From contig CM044506.1 of the NCBI GenBank assembly GCA_024364805.1, positions 73,346,461-73,375,377 of the forward strand: 28,917 nucleotides of DNA, given 5' to 3'. The position numbers were made by a program, and so were the translations under genes. The notes beneath the pieces are model-generated. The model worked only from the letters and a program-made list of their open reading frames with translations. It searched no databases and was not told the DNA's origin. The DNA is from Euprymna scolopes (Eukaryota; Mollusca; Cephalopoda; Sepiida; Sepiolidae). Numbering within the stretch: the stretch's first letter is position 1; every line of letters starts with the position of its first letter. Positions 1 to 11,932 of this stretch are shown here, piece after piece.

Positions 1-31
1 TATATATATATGGATATATATATATATATAT
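1..31. repeat. (TA)n microsatellite
   Basis: Alternating T and A fill the left edge of the window with one short interruption. The tract probably continues beyond the edge. The DNA from 32 to about 299 is AT-rich and shows nothing recognisable. Confidence 0.9.
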
Positions 32-299
32 GCTTCAGCAAAAATCATAAGTGTTAATTGACGGATTTTGTTTAAAATTGCATAAGATGAGAACATTTTC
101 AAATCAGATTTTTGAATTTATAGAAGTAATGTGTCATATAGCATTATTGAACAGTTTTCTTTAAATAAAAAAAATATCATGGCAGCCGTAACGCATGATC
201 TCTGCGTCACAGAAAACAACAAAAGTATTAGCATTCTACAAAAAATCTCGTTTTTTGACGTATATATCTGTATATATCTATAAAATTTGATGAGGCTGC

Positions 300-1075
300 T
301 TGTCTGCTCATAGCTCAATATTTTTTTGGCCACTTCAATTTTATTGGCGTCATCCCGAAGTGAGGGAGATATTTGTCGATATTTTCTTCAACAAACTTCG
401 GTACCAATCTTACCTGCCTTTTTACGTCAAGTTCCTAGCAGTTATTTTCCCTCTTCGGTCCTGCTCAGTTTCAGCTCCTGAAGCCTCGTCTATTGCTCTA
501 TTCGCGCTAATTAAACGTTTGCCTGTATTCGAATTTTCTCGAGCTCGAACTGTTCGGCAGTTAGGCCCGTTTCTTCAGTTGGTAACTCGTCAATATTTCC
601 TCCTCGAACACTTGCGCCTCCACAGTGTGGTAAGCGATTGTTTTCATTAATTCCCCCTTCCTCATGGAGTTTCGAACATTCAGTTCCAAACGTCCGCTGA
701 CTTTTAATAGTTCATCTTTCTTCGTCACTTCCATCTTCATCAAGGAGGTTTGTTAAGAAAATCCTCTGCTCCCTCCATTTTTTCCACCTTTGACTCTCCT
801 CGTAGGGAGATATTCCTCAAGTCCGGTTGGATACTGACTCAACGGGGGAAATCGATAGTGTTATTACTGTCCCTTTAACGAGCCCCCATATTATGTAATA
901 TTTCGGAAGATGGTCCCATGTTAAATCCTTGGTCCGGGTTGTAATGCACAGCGGTAATTTTTACGTCAGCACGAGGATTACTACGTGCACCCAGCTTAAA
1001 GAACTGTAAGGAGATTTACCCCCAGGGACGGCTACGCGACTGGCCACCAATCCAGTCGAGTGTAAGCAAAATGTA
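300..1075 (-). mobile_element. Fossil 5' end of a Ty3/Gypsy-type LTR retrotransposon (possible LTR, primer-binding site, start of gag)
   Basis: Read on the minus strand, the order is a possible LTR remnant (about 1075 to 890), a primer-binding-like site, a leader, and the amino-terminal part of a Gag-like coding region (about 743 to 300). The Gag part has a charged, helix-forming start, then a glutamate- and lysine-rich stretch, then a segment of the kind that precedes the capsid helices in animal Gypsy Gag proteins. No protease, reverse transcriptase or integrase follows, so only the 5' end is present. The copy is broken in several places and looks old. The LTR limits are approximate because the partner LTR is not in the window. 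Confidence 0.6.
871..888 (-). promoter_or_regulatory. Primer-binding-like site, tRNA-Pro type
   Basis: The minus strand reads TGGGGGCTCGTT followed by a G-rich end. This resembles the 18-nt primer-binding site complementary to the 3' end of tRNA-Pro that many retroelements use. It lies between the presumed LTR and the Gag start, as expected. It is a fossil site in a broken element. Confidence 0.5.
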
Positions 1076-1594
1076 TCGCCTATGGTATTTTCCCGAGTCT
1101 AATCAAAACAGTAAGAAGCGAGGATGCAAAAGGAAGCAAAAAAAGCAAGCCAATATTATAATGAGAAGGTCGGAAGAAACATAGTTCATATCTTGATTTT
1201 TTACCTTTTATATGGGTGTAATTGACCTTTTTTGTTTGAAACATATAAACAAACAAACAAACTAAAATAACCCAGGATTGCAATAACACAAAATCCTTTT
1301 GATGATGGAGCAGAGGAGAACAAATTCACTAACTTTCATTGTTTACTCAATGTTATAACGTTTTTTTTTTTTTTACCTTTTTAAGGTATCATCCATTTTC
1401 CTCCCGCTCACTCCATGAGCCAACCAAAACGAAAACATCACCTTTCCACGTGAAAATGCAAACGCAGACTCATTCTTGTTCTTTCTTTTTTCCTCTTTAT
1501 CCCGCTTCTCGGATCAAATCATGACTGAATACCTCTCCGTCTTTTTCCTCTATTTCCCTTTCCTCTTGCTGCTAGTGTTAACTATGACCTCTGC
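1076..1594. other. Unassigned spacer
   Basis: AT-rich DNA with a poly-T run near 1362-1375 and a pyrimidine-rich stretch at about 1390-1570. No homology or motif is recognised. The end nearest 1594 may hold degraded upstream sequence of the following LINE, but I cannot show it. Confidence 0.5.
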
Positions 1595-3655
1595 ATGACC
1601 TCAAATAATAAGTCTACAGACGTACCTCTCCAACGTCCTATATATCAATACTCTATGGCTGACTGGGATAGCTTTCGTGCATTCATATCTGATCTACCTC
1701 TCCATTCCAGGTTTAAAAAGGATGTGTCCTCTATAGTATCAGACCTGACCGAATGGTTACTTGTAGGCATAAACCAATTAGTACCATCCAAATAATTCCA
1801 ACAAAAACTTACCAGCCAGCCATGGTTCTCCCCTGAATGTGCTGTGCCATTGCACACAGAAATCACTTTTTTCCATTGCTACCAACGTAATAGATGCACT
1901 GAGACTAAAGCTGCTTTCAGGACTGCCATCAACAACTGTAAAAGAGTAATAAAAAATGAAGAGAGTTATATGCTTAATCAGAATCCGTTAAATCCAAAGT
2001 AGTTGAACAGCGGCTTGGTTCCCACTAGTTCTGGAAAATAGCAAATAGGATCCTGAACAGAAACGTGCATTCTATCCCAACCATTACCAATGGTCCAGAG
2101 GTCATCTCGTCAGCATCCGACAAGGCCAAAGTATTTGCCAAGAACTTTGCAGCAAATTCTACCCCATGATACGAAGCCCATTAGCTTCCCGTATTTTCTC
2201 CTACAACACACAACACGCTAGGTAACACACAAATATATGTGCGTGAGGTCGGCAAGCTAATCAAGAACCTTGAGTCCAGTAAAGTAACTGGCCCTGACGC
2301 CATTCCAATTATAGTGTTAAAAAGCTACAACCAGACCATGCCCCCATACTTACCAAACTGTTTAAGCGTTGCCTTAAGTTAAAATGCTTTCCAACACCCT
2401 GAAAAACCTCATCAGTATGCCCTGTATTTAAGAATTCAGGTGATAAGTCATCTCCCTCTTAATGCAGACCAATAAGTCTCCGGAGTGTCATGAGTAAGTT
2501 ACTGGAATCCATATTAAATAGATAAGTAGTCAACCACCCTAGCAGAAATAACCTTCTTAGTGACACGAAAAATGGTTTCCGCTCTGCTAGATCTACAACA
2601 GACGTGCTAACAGTTATATCACATAGAATTTGCGAATCTCTCGACAACGGCTTAATTTCTAGGGAAATTGCTCTTGACATATCAAAGGCCTTGGGTAAGG
2701 TATTGTATAAAGGCCTACTTCCAAAGATTTCCAGCTAAGGTATAACTGGAAATGTTTTCTCTATCATTAAATCATTTCTCTCTGATAGGCACATAAGAGT
2801 AGTGGTTGATGGGAAGAAATCAGAGGCCCACAATATTAATGCCGGAGTCCCTCAGGGGTCCATCCTGGACCCAACTCTCTTCTTGATTTACATCAATGAT
2901 CTCCTAAAACACCTAATAAAATCATTTGTTGACATCTAATCTGATGACACGACTCTCTACGGCAACACATCAAAGGCCGTAAATGATAACGTTCTCTCGG
3001 ATTCTATCTCGTCAGATCTTGAGCGCGTGGTACAGTGGGGGAAGAGGTGGCTGGTTACATTTAAGGCATCTAAGACCAAGCTCCTATCATTACACCATCA
3101 ACGCTCTGATCCCCATCTGGCATCGATTGAAATGAATGGCTCTCGTCTAGGGGAGACCCCATGTTTTGATAAGCTTCTGGTCTTGAACTTTACTCCTGAT
3201 CTGAAATAGAACACATACTTCAAGTCTGTGGCCAAGGTCGCTGGGAAAATGGTGGGATTCTTCTACCGCTCCAGCAGATATCTCACTAATAATGCAATTC
3301 TCTATCTATATAAACGCCAAGTACGTCCAAGGATTGAGTACTGCTGCCACATCTGGGAAGGTGCTGCTAAAAACAACCTATCTTGCGTTGACAGAGTACA
3401 AAATAGACTTCGTAGCTTGGTGTGGGATGCCCTTTTCTCTTCCCTGCAACCCCTCTCCCACAGAAGAGATGTTGCGAGCCTGTCTCTGTTTTATCGTTAT
3501 TTCCATGGCAAGTCCTCGTCCGAGCTCCATTCACTGCCCCTCTCGCCAATCTTTCACGAAAAACACCATACGAGCTGAAACTGCTGTCAAAACTTTTCCC
3601 CACACTTGCTTCGTGCCTAAATGAAAATGTAGATTCCATGAACAAAGCTTCTTTC
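1595..3655 (+). mobile_element. Jockey/CR1-like LINE, copy A: most of the reverse transcriptase, decayed
   Basis: This is the longest of four plus-strand copies of one non-LTR retrotransposon family. Recognisable blocks in order are a linker after the endonuclease (YSMADWDSFRAFISDLP, from about 1641), KVTGPDAIPIIVLKS (2281), RPISLRSVMSKLLES (2468), NGFRSARSTTDVLTVIS (2571), ALDISKALGKV (2668, RT motif A, normally ALDISKAFD), NAGVPQGSILDPTLF (2838, motif B) and SDDTTLYGN (2940, motif C, with a stop where tyrosine and alanine of YADD would be). The thumb and C-terminal region continues to HRRDVASLSLFYRYF (about 3460). Many stops and frame changes interrupt it. It lacks the endonuclease at the 5' side. 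At 3655 it ends abruptly inside the C-terminal region that copies C and D retain. The family call rests on motif style; Jockey, CR1 and related clades are not separated here. Confidence 0.85.
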
Positions 3656-4199
3656 GATATCATTTACAAATGAATGTGCATCATCACAACAGACGCTTAC
3701 CATTGATTTCTCGCTGGTAGTGGCCATCAGTTTATACTGGAATTAGAGTGGCACTCAGTGTCCCCAAAGCCCCAATGCTCTTTGCGCTTGTCCAGCCAAG
3801 GTCTGGTTACCGATCCCTCCTCGATTTTCAGTCCTTCTTGACCCTTTTCGACCCTTTGGTATCACTTTTTTATTGGGTGGAACGGTGATGACACAATGGG
3901 GGTTGCATGATGGGGGTGTTGAACTAGTAGATATGCAGCTTCGGTGTTCTTCATTCCCTGTAACACATATTTGGTATATTGTCTTCTTGTATTATTCTCC
4001 GCATTCAAGGGTTTTCCTTAATAGTTCAGTTATTTTTATTATCGTTTGTCGTTACTTTTGCCGTTATTCCTCTGATTCCAATTTCTGACATTCTTTTTCG
4101 AGGTTTATCGGAATTGTTCCTAATTATCCTACAATTATCGCTACTATTTTAATTTCCTTCATCATTCAAATCCCTTTTAACTCTCCGGCTCTTTTTCTT

Positions 4200-4489
4200 T
4201 CATACTCAACCTGTGGTCAGCTGGGATAGCAAAGTCTACGAGTTGACAGGATTTTTCTTGTTAATTATAAAGACGTCTGGTCTTCTTGCTTGGATGGGTT
4301 TGTCCGTCTGTATGTCCATGCCCCATAGGATTTTGTAGTTCTCGTTTTCGAATGCTGTTGCGGGTTTATGCTTGTACAGTTTGTCTGTACACTCAAAATG
4401 CAGCCGTTTGCACAATTCCCAGTGCACAACCCTCCCCACTTGGCCATGCCTGTTTTCATATTTCTTTGGGGCCAGTTTGCTGCATTCAC
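4200..4489 (-). pseudogene. Restriction-like endonuclease domain of the REL-class LINE
   Basis: The minus strand reads MGRVVHWELCKRLHFEC, then YKHKPATAFENENYKILW, then ARRPDVFIINKK, and in a shifted frame VDFAIPADHR. The RPD-x(n)-DxA arrangement is the PD-(D/E)xK-like signature of the C-terminal endonuclease of REL-class LINEs, which cuts target DNA in the known R2 family. One frame shift lies between the RPD block and the VDFAIPADHR block, near 4240. The segment between this domain and the RT (about 4490-4676) is too decayed to read. The assignment to the broad class is firm; the exact clade is not resolved. Confidence 0.8.
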
Positions 4490-4676
4490 TTACTATATGG
4501 TTTATCGTTTCGTCTCTTTGTCCACAGAGTCTTATTTGCTGTTTTCTTGTGTTTTATCGATTCTTGCTTTGATATGGTTGGTTCTTATCGAGTTATCTTG
4601 TGCTGCCGTTATTAGAGATTCAGTTTCTCGGTTTATATGTCCTTTTCGCATCCATGTCCAGGCGTTTTCGTTATTC

Positions 4677-5646
4677 TCATCTTTTGTCAATGTTATGAAT
4701 CTTCCGTGGAGTTGTTTCTCTTCTCATTTCTCTTTTCTCGTTTTGTCGTTTGTCTCTGTTTTCTGTTTTTTTTTCAGTGTCTCTCGATGCCATAATTATC
4801 CTTTCAGTGCTTTGCATTATGTATTTTTCTAGTTCTTTTGTTTCGTGTACTTCCCACAGTCTTCTATAGAGATCAGCCCGCTCCCGCCGTCTTTCCTTTT
4901 CGCGTCTGTCAATATCGTCCTTTGGGTGTAGTGCATTATGCATTATCATGAGTTTCGTGGAGATCTGGTCGAGTTCTCAGTTCTTCTTTTGTCCACCCTA
5001 TAAACGGTCCAGAGTATCTTACTAGTGATACTGCTGATGTATGTATACCTTTTATTAGGTTTCTGCTACATAATTTCGTTTCCATGAGTTTTCTTGTTCT
5101 CCTGAGATATTCCTTTCCAATTTTCTCTTTCATTTCTGTTGCTCTGATAGTGTCTGCTCCCAGAATTCCCAAGTATTTATAGTCGTCTTGTTCCCCCAGT
5201 GCCCTCATTTCTGTTTGGTTGGGTAGTTCCATGCCTTCTGTCGTTTCCAGTTTCCCCTTTCTTATACGTAGTTGTGCGCACTTTCCCATTCCAAATTCCA
5301 TTTGGATATCTTGGCTGAAGATCCTTGTAGTGTTAATTAGTGTCTCCAGCTCCTTTTCGGTCCTTGCAAAAAGTTTCAGATCGTCCATGTACATCAGGTG
5401 GTGCATTTTTTCCTCTGTATTGGAGAACTTGTGTCCGGGTTGGCACTTTTTCAGAATACTGTTCAAGGGCATCATAGCTATGATGAACAGTAGCGGTGAT
5501 AATGAGTCTCCTTGGAAGATGCCTCTTTGTATGTTAATTTCTGTTATGTGTTGTCCATCAGCTGTCAATTACAGTTTCCATGGTTTCATTGCATTTTCTA
5601 TTACATTGGTGATCCCGCTTGGTATTTTATACATTTTTAGGCATTC
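4677..5646 (-). pseudogene. Reverse transcriptase, C-terminal half, of the REL-class LINE
   Basis: The minus strand encodes GIFQGDSLSPLLF (RT motif B), then YMDDLKLFARTEKELE (motif C, catalytic YMDD intact), then the palm and thumb region with DYKYLGILGAD. About 210 codons stay open from 5568 to 4936. Upstream, codons from ECLKMY to MKPWKL are in the same frame but separated by one stop. Downstream, the conserved MHNALHPKDDIDR block (near 4940) lies in another frame, so at least one shift occurs near 4950-4990. RT motif A and the fingers are missing because the copy is truncated at the microsatellite. In an intact element this enzyme would copy the transcript at the nicked target. Confidence 0.85.
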
Positions 5647-5755
5647 TATTATTATTATTATTATTATTATTATCGTTGATTATTATTATTATCATTATTA
5701 TTATTATTATTATTATTTATAGTAGTAGTAGTAAAAGCAGTAGTAGTAGTAGAAG
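5647..5755. repeat. (ATT)n then (AGT)n microsatellite
   Basis: An interrupted ATT array runs to about 5718, followed by AGT units to about 5750. It abuts the truncated 5' end of the REL-class LINE. Confidence 0.95.
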
Positions 5756-6028
5756 AAGCAAACTGTATCAAGAGGAGTGCGGCGAGTATGATATTTTGTG
5801 AAATAATCAAATAGAAACACAATTTACAACACCAGGTCTCTTCGATTATAACGTCGATGATGATGATGTACATATTCAAGCAGATTTATACATAAATAAA
5901 TAAAAACTAATTCAACAAATACGATGCATTTATAAAGAAATCCCTTGCTGCGGCGTTGTTATGAATTTAAAGTAGAAAACCTATTCAAACGCTATTCTTA
6001 CTCGATAGTCATGACGATGATGATGTTC
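5756..6028. other. Unassigned spacer
   Basis: AT-rich sequence with a short GAT tract near 5855-5865. Nothing is recognised. Confidence 0.5.
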
Positions 6029-6052
6029 TTTTCTTCTTCTTCTTCTTCTTCA

Positions 6053-6114
<62 letters not shown>
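6029..6114. repeat. (TTC)n then (ATT)n microsatellite
   Basis: About eight TTC units are followed by an uninterrupted ATT array to 6114. Confidence 0.95.
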
Positions 6115-6115
<1 letters not shown>

Positions 6116-7048
6116 AATATGCTTTACACGTATGCAACAGATTCCGATATTATTTTCACTGATTTTTGTCTCGAGAATTTATTGTCGACATTACGACATT
6201 ATACCTTCCACTGTTTGTTGTCTTCCTTATTATCGTCGTAAAATACTGCAAGAGGTATCACGTTTTTAGCGACAGAGCAATAAAAACACAACCTATTTCT
6301 CATCTTAAATCGGCTCTAAATGTATGATTTATCAATCATAGATTTTCATATTATAATATTTTACTAGTTATATTGTATACGACCAAGTGTACTTTGGAAA
6401 TGCCTATGTAATATAAGGCATGCCGATGATATGTCATTTCAGATCTAATGCAATTCTAACTTATAGATTTGGGTTTTATTTGGTTAGGCGTATACGTTTT
6501 ACTGCATACGAACGTTTTTCGGGTTATTTAATAGCGAATCCAGTGATTTGGGAAATTGTGCTTCAATATTTTTTCGCATTTTCGTATAATTTATTCATGG
6601 GGTTTGGTTGAGTTGTTTTGTAAAAGACATTTTTTTTACTTTGCAGAATCCAATTTAGTTTTGCAAACGAAAAAGTAAAAGAACAGTAATATCAACATTT
6701 AGTGCATTTTACATAGGAAAATCAGTATATTCGGGAATTCTCAATAGGTGGCGTAAGATAATGGTGATCATTTACTTAATCAATATTATTTAATATTAAG
6801 TTTATTAATAGTAGTAGTAGTAGCAGTAGTAGAAATACTAGTAGCACAAATAGTTATAAGAGGTAACAATGGTCAAGTTATGAACGACACGGAGGGACAA
6901 CCTGCGTGTTCCAAATACTAACCGTTTTGTTGCATAAAAAGTCTTTCAGTTTGGCTGTTTTCAACTTCAGGCGGTTACTCACTTAAGTACCGGATGTCTT
7001 TCTAGAAAAAAGGTCTGACTAGAAAAAATATCAGAGGAACCCAATACC
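6115..7048. other. Unassigned spacer with an (AGT)n tract
   Basis: AT-rich sequence without recognised coding or repeat homology. A short AGT tract sits at about 6810-6832. Confidence 0.5.
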
Positions 7049-7164
7049 AACAAGTCTCAACGAAAGATAAATAAAAAGAAATAGTGTATAAATTTAGGCT
7101 AACAATAATAATGTAAAGTAAAAGAAACATGAGGTCTCGGTCGATGTGACACATAATAGAACCA
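7049..7164 (+). repeat. Left arm of a 116-bp inverted repeat
   Basis: This segment matches the reverse complement of 8991-9106 with three mismatches and no gaps by eye. Similarity ends sharply on both sides of each arm. The arm itself has no recognised coding content and does not look like a standard transposon end. Confidence 0.9.
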
Positions 7165-8439
7165 CAATATAATCATCAGGTATAATGAAGAAAATAATAA
7201 AAGTTATATAAATTGAAATCTTTTCTCCTGTGTAATACTGACACAACACTGATGTGTAATAGAATAACGACAGTAGAACCCCGGGATACGGTGGCTTTAG
7301 GATAAACATGTTTTTCTGGGCCTTTGTTACGGTAGTTCGCCCGACTCACGGTGTTACTTATAATGTTATTTCATTATATACATGTGTATTATATACTGTA
7401 TTGTAGTTTATTACTAATTTTTAATGCCGCATCCTGAGTTCTACTGTATCGCAATGCTGTTAAATAGTGTTGACGCTTGTGATCCAGATATATACAGTTA
7501 TACGGACATAACATTGTTAGGTCTGTGTAACATGAAGTTTAACTTCCCTGACAAAAAGTATACGAAAGCCAGAAATTGCTGTCACCGAAAGATTACGGGC
7601 ATAGTTGTTACCGATTCAAAGAAAACAATTTAAATCTCATAAGCTAGTTCCTTTAGTTTACTATATAGTAACCATACTTTTTGCTTGTACTAGAGCGTAT
7701 TTCTCTTCATATTAACTCTGGAATGTCAAGGACAAATTGTCGAAACAGTTATTCTCCAATTAATATACGATTGCATGTGTTTAGTGCAGTGTGCTCGGAG
7801 CATTATAAGATGTGCAAGAGAAAATAAACGTCTAATATATTATGTATTTCTTTTGTCTCTTGACGGCAGACATAGAAAAATGAAATATGGTTATAACTTT
7901 TTATTGCTATGATTTTTTTAATATTTACTGGTGTAATTATAGATTTCTTAACACGTCCAATCCCTGTAGTAGACAATGCGGCTTTGAAAACTTCCCGAAT
8001 GTTTACACTGTTCTATATTGAAAGGTGTGGCTAATCAAAAAAATATTCATCGGAGATATAATTCTCTTATAGGAAGTGTGGACGAAAACATCTCTTTCCT
8101 TAAATAATACCATAATGTTTTCTAATATGAATGACTACTACTGAAATTATAGTCAAGCAGATCCTTAGATTTTAGTCGAGAAAACGATGAGTAAATGGTA
8201 ATATATTCCTCACGTAATTTTAATATAACCGGTAAAATATTTATGTTTTTGTTTAATTTTATCAAAGCATAAATGATTGTATTAACACTCCTAATACATA
8301 TGGTATCCTAAAGCGTTGATTCAATCCTAATAAATCTAATCTAAATAGTTCTGTTTTTTTTATATAGAAGTGCCCTCTTATAAAGTCTCAACACATTCAA
8401 GGATAAAGACCAATGTGCCTGTAATCACTCTACGCTCTT
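7165..8439. other. Unassigned sequence inside the inverted repeat
   Basis: AT-rich DNA with scattered short open frames and no recognised protein or repeat. Its only notable feature is that it lies between the two arms of the long inverted repeat. Confidence 0.5.
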
Positions 8440-8930
8440 GTAAGTATTTCACTGCCGATGCGATCCTCTATCTGTATAAAAGCAAAGTTCGCCCTACAAT
8501 GGCGTAGTGGGCATATTCAGGAGATGCCCGGCACGCCCTACCCTGTCTTCATAGAATTAAAAGCGGCATTCGAAATGTCGTATGTGAGCCCTTTTTTCTT
8601 CCTTGCAATCTGTTTCCCACATAAGAGATGTCACGCGCCTGTCTCTGCCCTACCGTTATTTTCATGGAAAAGCTCGTCTGAACTCCCATCTATGCCCCCC
8701 TTTCCAAATGTGCACAACAAACACTTGACTAGCTTAAACTACTATACATGATTTTCCCCACTCTCTATCTGCACCTAAATGTAAACTCAAATTTCAGGAA
8801 CAAACCTTATTTCCCAGAACTGCCCGCACTGTTCTGCTTGCATACTTCCCGGCTAAATACAACATGGTAGCCTTGAAAACAAATGTAATCAGATTTCTGT
8901 TAGATCGGCCTAAAAAATAATCAAATTTTC
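8440..8930 (+). mobile_element. Jockey/CR1-like LINE, copy B: 3' fragment
   Basis: The plus strand reads YFTADAILYLYKSKVRPT from about 8446, close to the matching segment of copies A and C. Weaker blocks follow that match the region after motif C, ending in NVIRFLLDRPKK just before a stop near 8920. It covers only the C-terminal part of the reverse transcriptase ORF and is interrupted by stops and shifts. It sits just inside the right arm of the 116-bp inverted repeat. The short stretch 8931-8990 is unassigned. Confidence 0.75.
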
Positions 8931-8990
8931 CCCGATTTTTATGAATAACGATTATTTATCTACATTATGGTGATTTCTTTACAATCTTTA

Positions 8991-9106
8991 TGGTTCTGTT
9001 ATGTGTCACATCGACCGAGACCTCATGTTTCGTTTACTTTACATTATTATTGTTAGCCTAAATTTATACACTATTTCTTTTTGTTTATCTTTCGTTGAGA
9101 CTTGTT
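8991..9106 (-). repeat. Right arm of the 116-bp inverted repeat
   Basis: This is the reverse-complement partner of 7049-7164, with three substitutions over 116 bp. About 1.83 kb separates the arms. Confidence 0.9.
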
Positions 9107-9660
9107 TATAGAGCAAACGTCGTGTTATTGTCATTTGTCCGTAATAAGATTACCACTATCTGATGTAATCGGTTATATACATAGGGTGATCAATAATATA
9201 ACAACCCTTCCTATAAAATAATACTTTATTCTAATTTGACATTAGCCCATAATTATCAATCTACACATATTTTTTATCCCTGATGAAGAATGTATTAGTA
9301 AAAACATAATCTATTTCTTTCCAAGCGTCAGTCCCGAATAAACATATACCTTATTTACTTTGTTGCATGAATCAAAGTGCATTGTCCGTTTAATCAAATG
9401 AAGATGCCCGAGTATTGTGTGCCCACATTTGCACTGCACGTCCATAGAAACGAAATGCACCACAGACTCTTACAAGTGTAAGAAAATAAACCACATGAAA
9501 TGAAACATTTTGATAATACATTAATCAATCTGAATCGCTATATTTTTTTCAGTTTATAGAAATATGTTACAATAATATTGGTGGAAATGTACGTGGAATC
9601 GGTATATGTCACAAATTAATAGAAATGTACAACTGTTGAATTTAATTGGCCCCGCTAGTT
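9107..9660. other. Unassigned spacer
   Basis: AT-rich sequence with nothing recognised. Confidence 0.5.
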
Positions 9661-10275
<615 letters not shown>

Positions 10276-10799
10276 ACGGAGGAACAATTTTGTTTTTACT
10301 TTTTTGAAGGTAGTCTGAATTTCTACAACTGATTTTGTGAGTTTTTGCACCGCTGGATGAAGTTTTGAGGTTAAATTCAATTGAAAAAAACTCCAGGTTT
10401 CGCTACTTAATCAAATATATTTTTTTGTGTCATTATTAACGGATGTTTGCCAACACATGTCTTCATGAGAAAAATGCTTTACAAACAACATATATCGATT
10501 ACGTGATAGAAACATTGATTACTGTATACTAAATGGTGATCATTTAACACGTAAATACACGTAATATTCACGTTGCTTCACCAGGCCTTGAGCTTCGTTT
10601 ATTCAGACTCCTTAAATACTCAGCGGCAAGGAGTATAATATTCAAAAAGGAATCAGACAATATAACTACAATATTCTACCGTTATTGGTACTTCGCCTCT
10701 ATTTTTCGGTTCCTGATAAATTTTATCTTCCTGCTTGTTACTCATAGAATCTGGATTCTCAGGAACCTGATCCGTATGTTTTATACATGATCCGTATGT
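10276..10799. other. Unassigned spacer with a 20-bp direct repeat
   Basis: AT-rich DNA. Two tandem copies of a 20-bp unit beginning TGATCCGTATGT start at 10768 and 10788, the second running into the start of LINE copy C. Nothing else is recognised. Confidence 0.5.
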
Positions 10800-11932
10800 G
10801 TTATGGAATGGTTTTCTCAATCATTAAATCATTTCTCTGTGATAGGCTGTAGTTGAGTAGTAGTTGATGGGCAGAAATCAGAGGCCCTCAGTGTTAATGC
10901 TGGAGTCCCTCAGGCGTCCATCCTGGGCAAAACTCTCTTCCTTATCTACATCAATGATCTCCCAAAACACATACTTAAATAATTCGCTGACATCTAGGCT
11001 GATGGCACAACCATCTATGGCAACACAGCAAAGGCCGTAAATGAAAAAGTTCTTTCTGATTCTCTCTCCTCTGATCTCGAGCACGTTGTACTGTGGGGGA
11101 AGAGGTGGCTGGTTACTTTTAATGCATCTATAACCAAGCTCATATCTTGACATCATCAGCGCTCTGATCCCCATCTGGTATCAATGGGAATGGATGGCAC
11201 TCGTCTTTTTTGTTTTGATAAGCTTCTGGGCTTGACTTTTACTCCTGACCCGAAATGGAACACATACATCAAGTCAGTTGCCAAGATCGATAGAAAAATG
11301 GTAGGATTCTTCTACCGCTCCAGATGATATCTCACTGCTGATGCAATTTTCTATCTATATAAAAAGACAAGTACGTCCAAGAATTGAGTACCTCTACCAC
11401 ATCTGGGCAGGAACTGCTTAAAACAGCCTATCCTGCATTGACAGAGTTCAAGATAGGCTTTGTGGCTTAGTGGGGGATGCCCTTTTCTCTTGCCTGCAAC
11501 TTCTCTCACACAGGAGAGAGGCTTCGTGTCTGTTTTTGTTTTATTGGCACTTCCATGGTAAGTGCTTGTCTGAGCTCCAATCTCTGGTCCCCTCTAACCA
11601 ATCTTTCACGAAAAACATTTGTCTAACTGAAATCACTGCCAAAAAATTCCCCACTCTCTATATGTGCTAAAAACCAAAACGTATATTCCATGAACAAAGC
11701 TTCTTCCTTGGAAGTGCACACCTGTAGAACTCTGATCCGTTTCCCTGTTTCCCACCTGACAACTACCAGGATGTCTTCAGGTCCAACATAAACAGGTTTC
11801 TGATTAACCGCCCCTTTAAGTAAGGCACTTTCTCAAATCTCCAATACTCACGTACTATACACGCAATAACCCTTATACCCGAGTTGCTTCCGGGTCTTGA
11901 TAAGTGATGAGTACCTTGTAAAAAATGTGTAT
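10800..11932 (+). mobile_element. Jockey/CR1-like LINE, copy C: RT motif B to the 3' end
   Basis: The copy starts at the same place in the family as position 2745 of copy A. It reads SVNAGVPQASILGKTLF (motif B), a changed motif C (ADGTTIYGN, so the second aspartate of the catalytic pair is lost), GKRWLVTFNAS, YLTADAIFYLYKK, and ends with NINRFLINRPFK just before a stop near 11823. The 3' untranslated tail from about 11824 to 11932 matches that of copy D, including an ACCCTTAT block and a GATAAGTGATGAG-like block. Stops and frame shifts are numerous. It is 5'-truncated, as is usual for LINEs. Confidence 0.85.

Larger units (their letters stand above)
3656..5646 (-). mobile_element. REL-class LINE (R2/R4/NeSL-like), 5'-truncated copy
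   Basis: Read on the minus strand, a LINE runs from the (AAT)n array at 5647 to the junction with copy A at 3656. It contains the second half of the reverse transcriptase, a connector, a restriction-like endonuclease domain and a long 3' tail. Elements of this class have one open reading frame with the endonuclease at the carboxyl end, unlike the AP-endonuclease LINEs elsewhere in the window. The 3' tail from about 3946 to 3656 aligns with the plus-strand fragment at 9782-10275, which supports both as parts of one family. The copy is 5'-truncated, begins with a segment reading ECLKMY (about 5646-5629) and carries several stops and frame shifts. Confidence 0.85.

Noticed and set aside
300-650. 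Plus-strand open frame of 116 codons
   Set aside because: It is opposite the minus-strand Gag-like fossil and has no similarity of its own.
4286-4832. Overlapping plus-strand open frames up to 154 codons, rich in Phe, Ser and Leu
   Set aside because: They are antisense shadows of the REL-class LINE endonuclease and connector, whose minus-strand reading matches known family blocks.
5219-5801. Plus-strand open frames of 60-167 codons
   Set aside because: They lie opposite the minus-strand reverse transcriptase or inside the ATT array; the latter part is poly-Ile/Tyr/Ser from the microsatellite.
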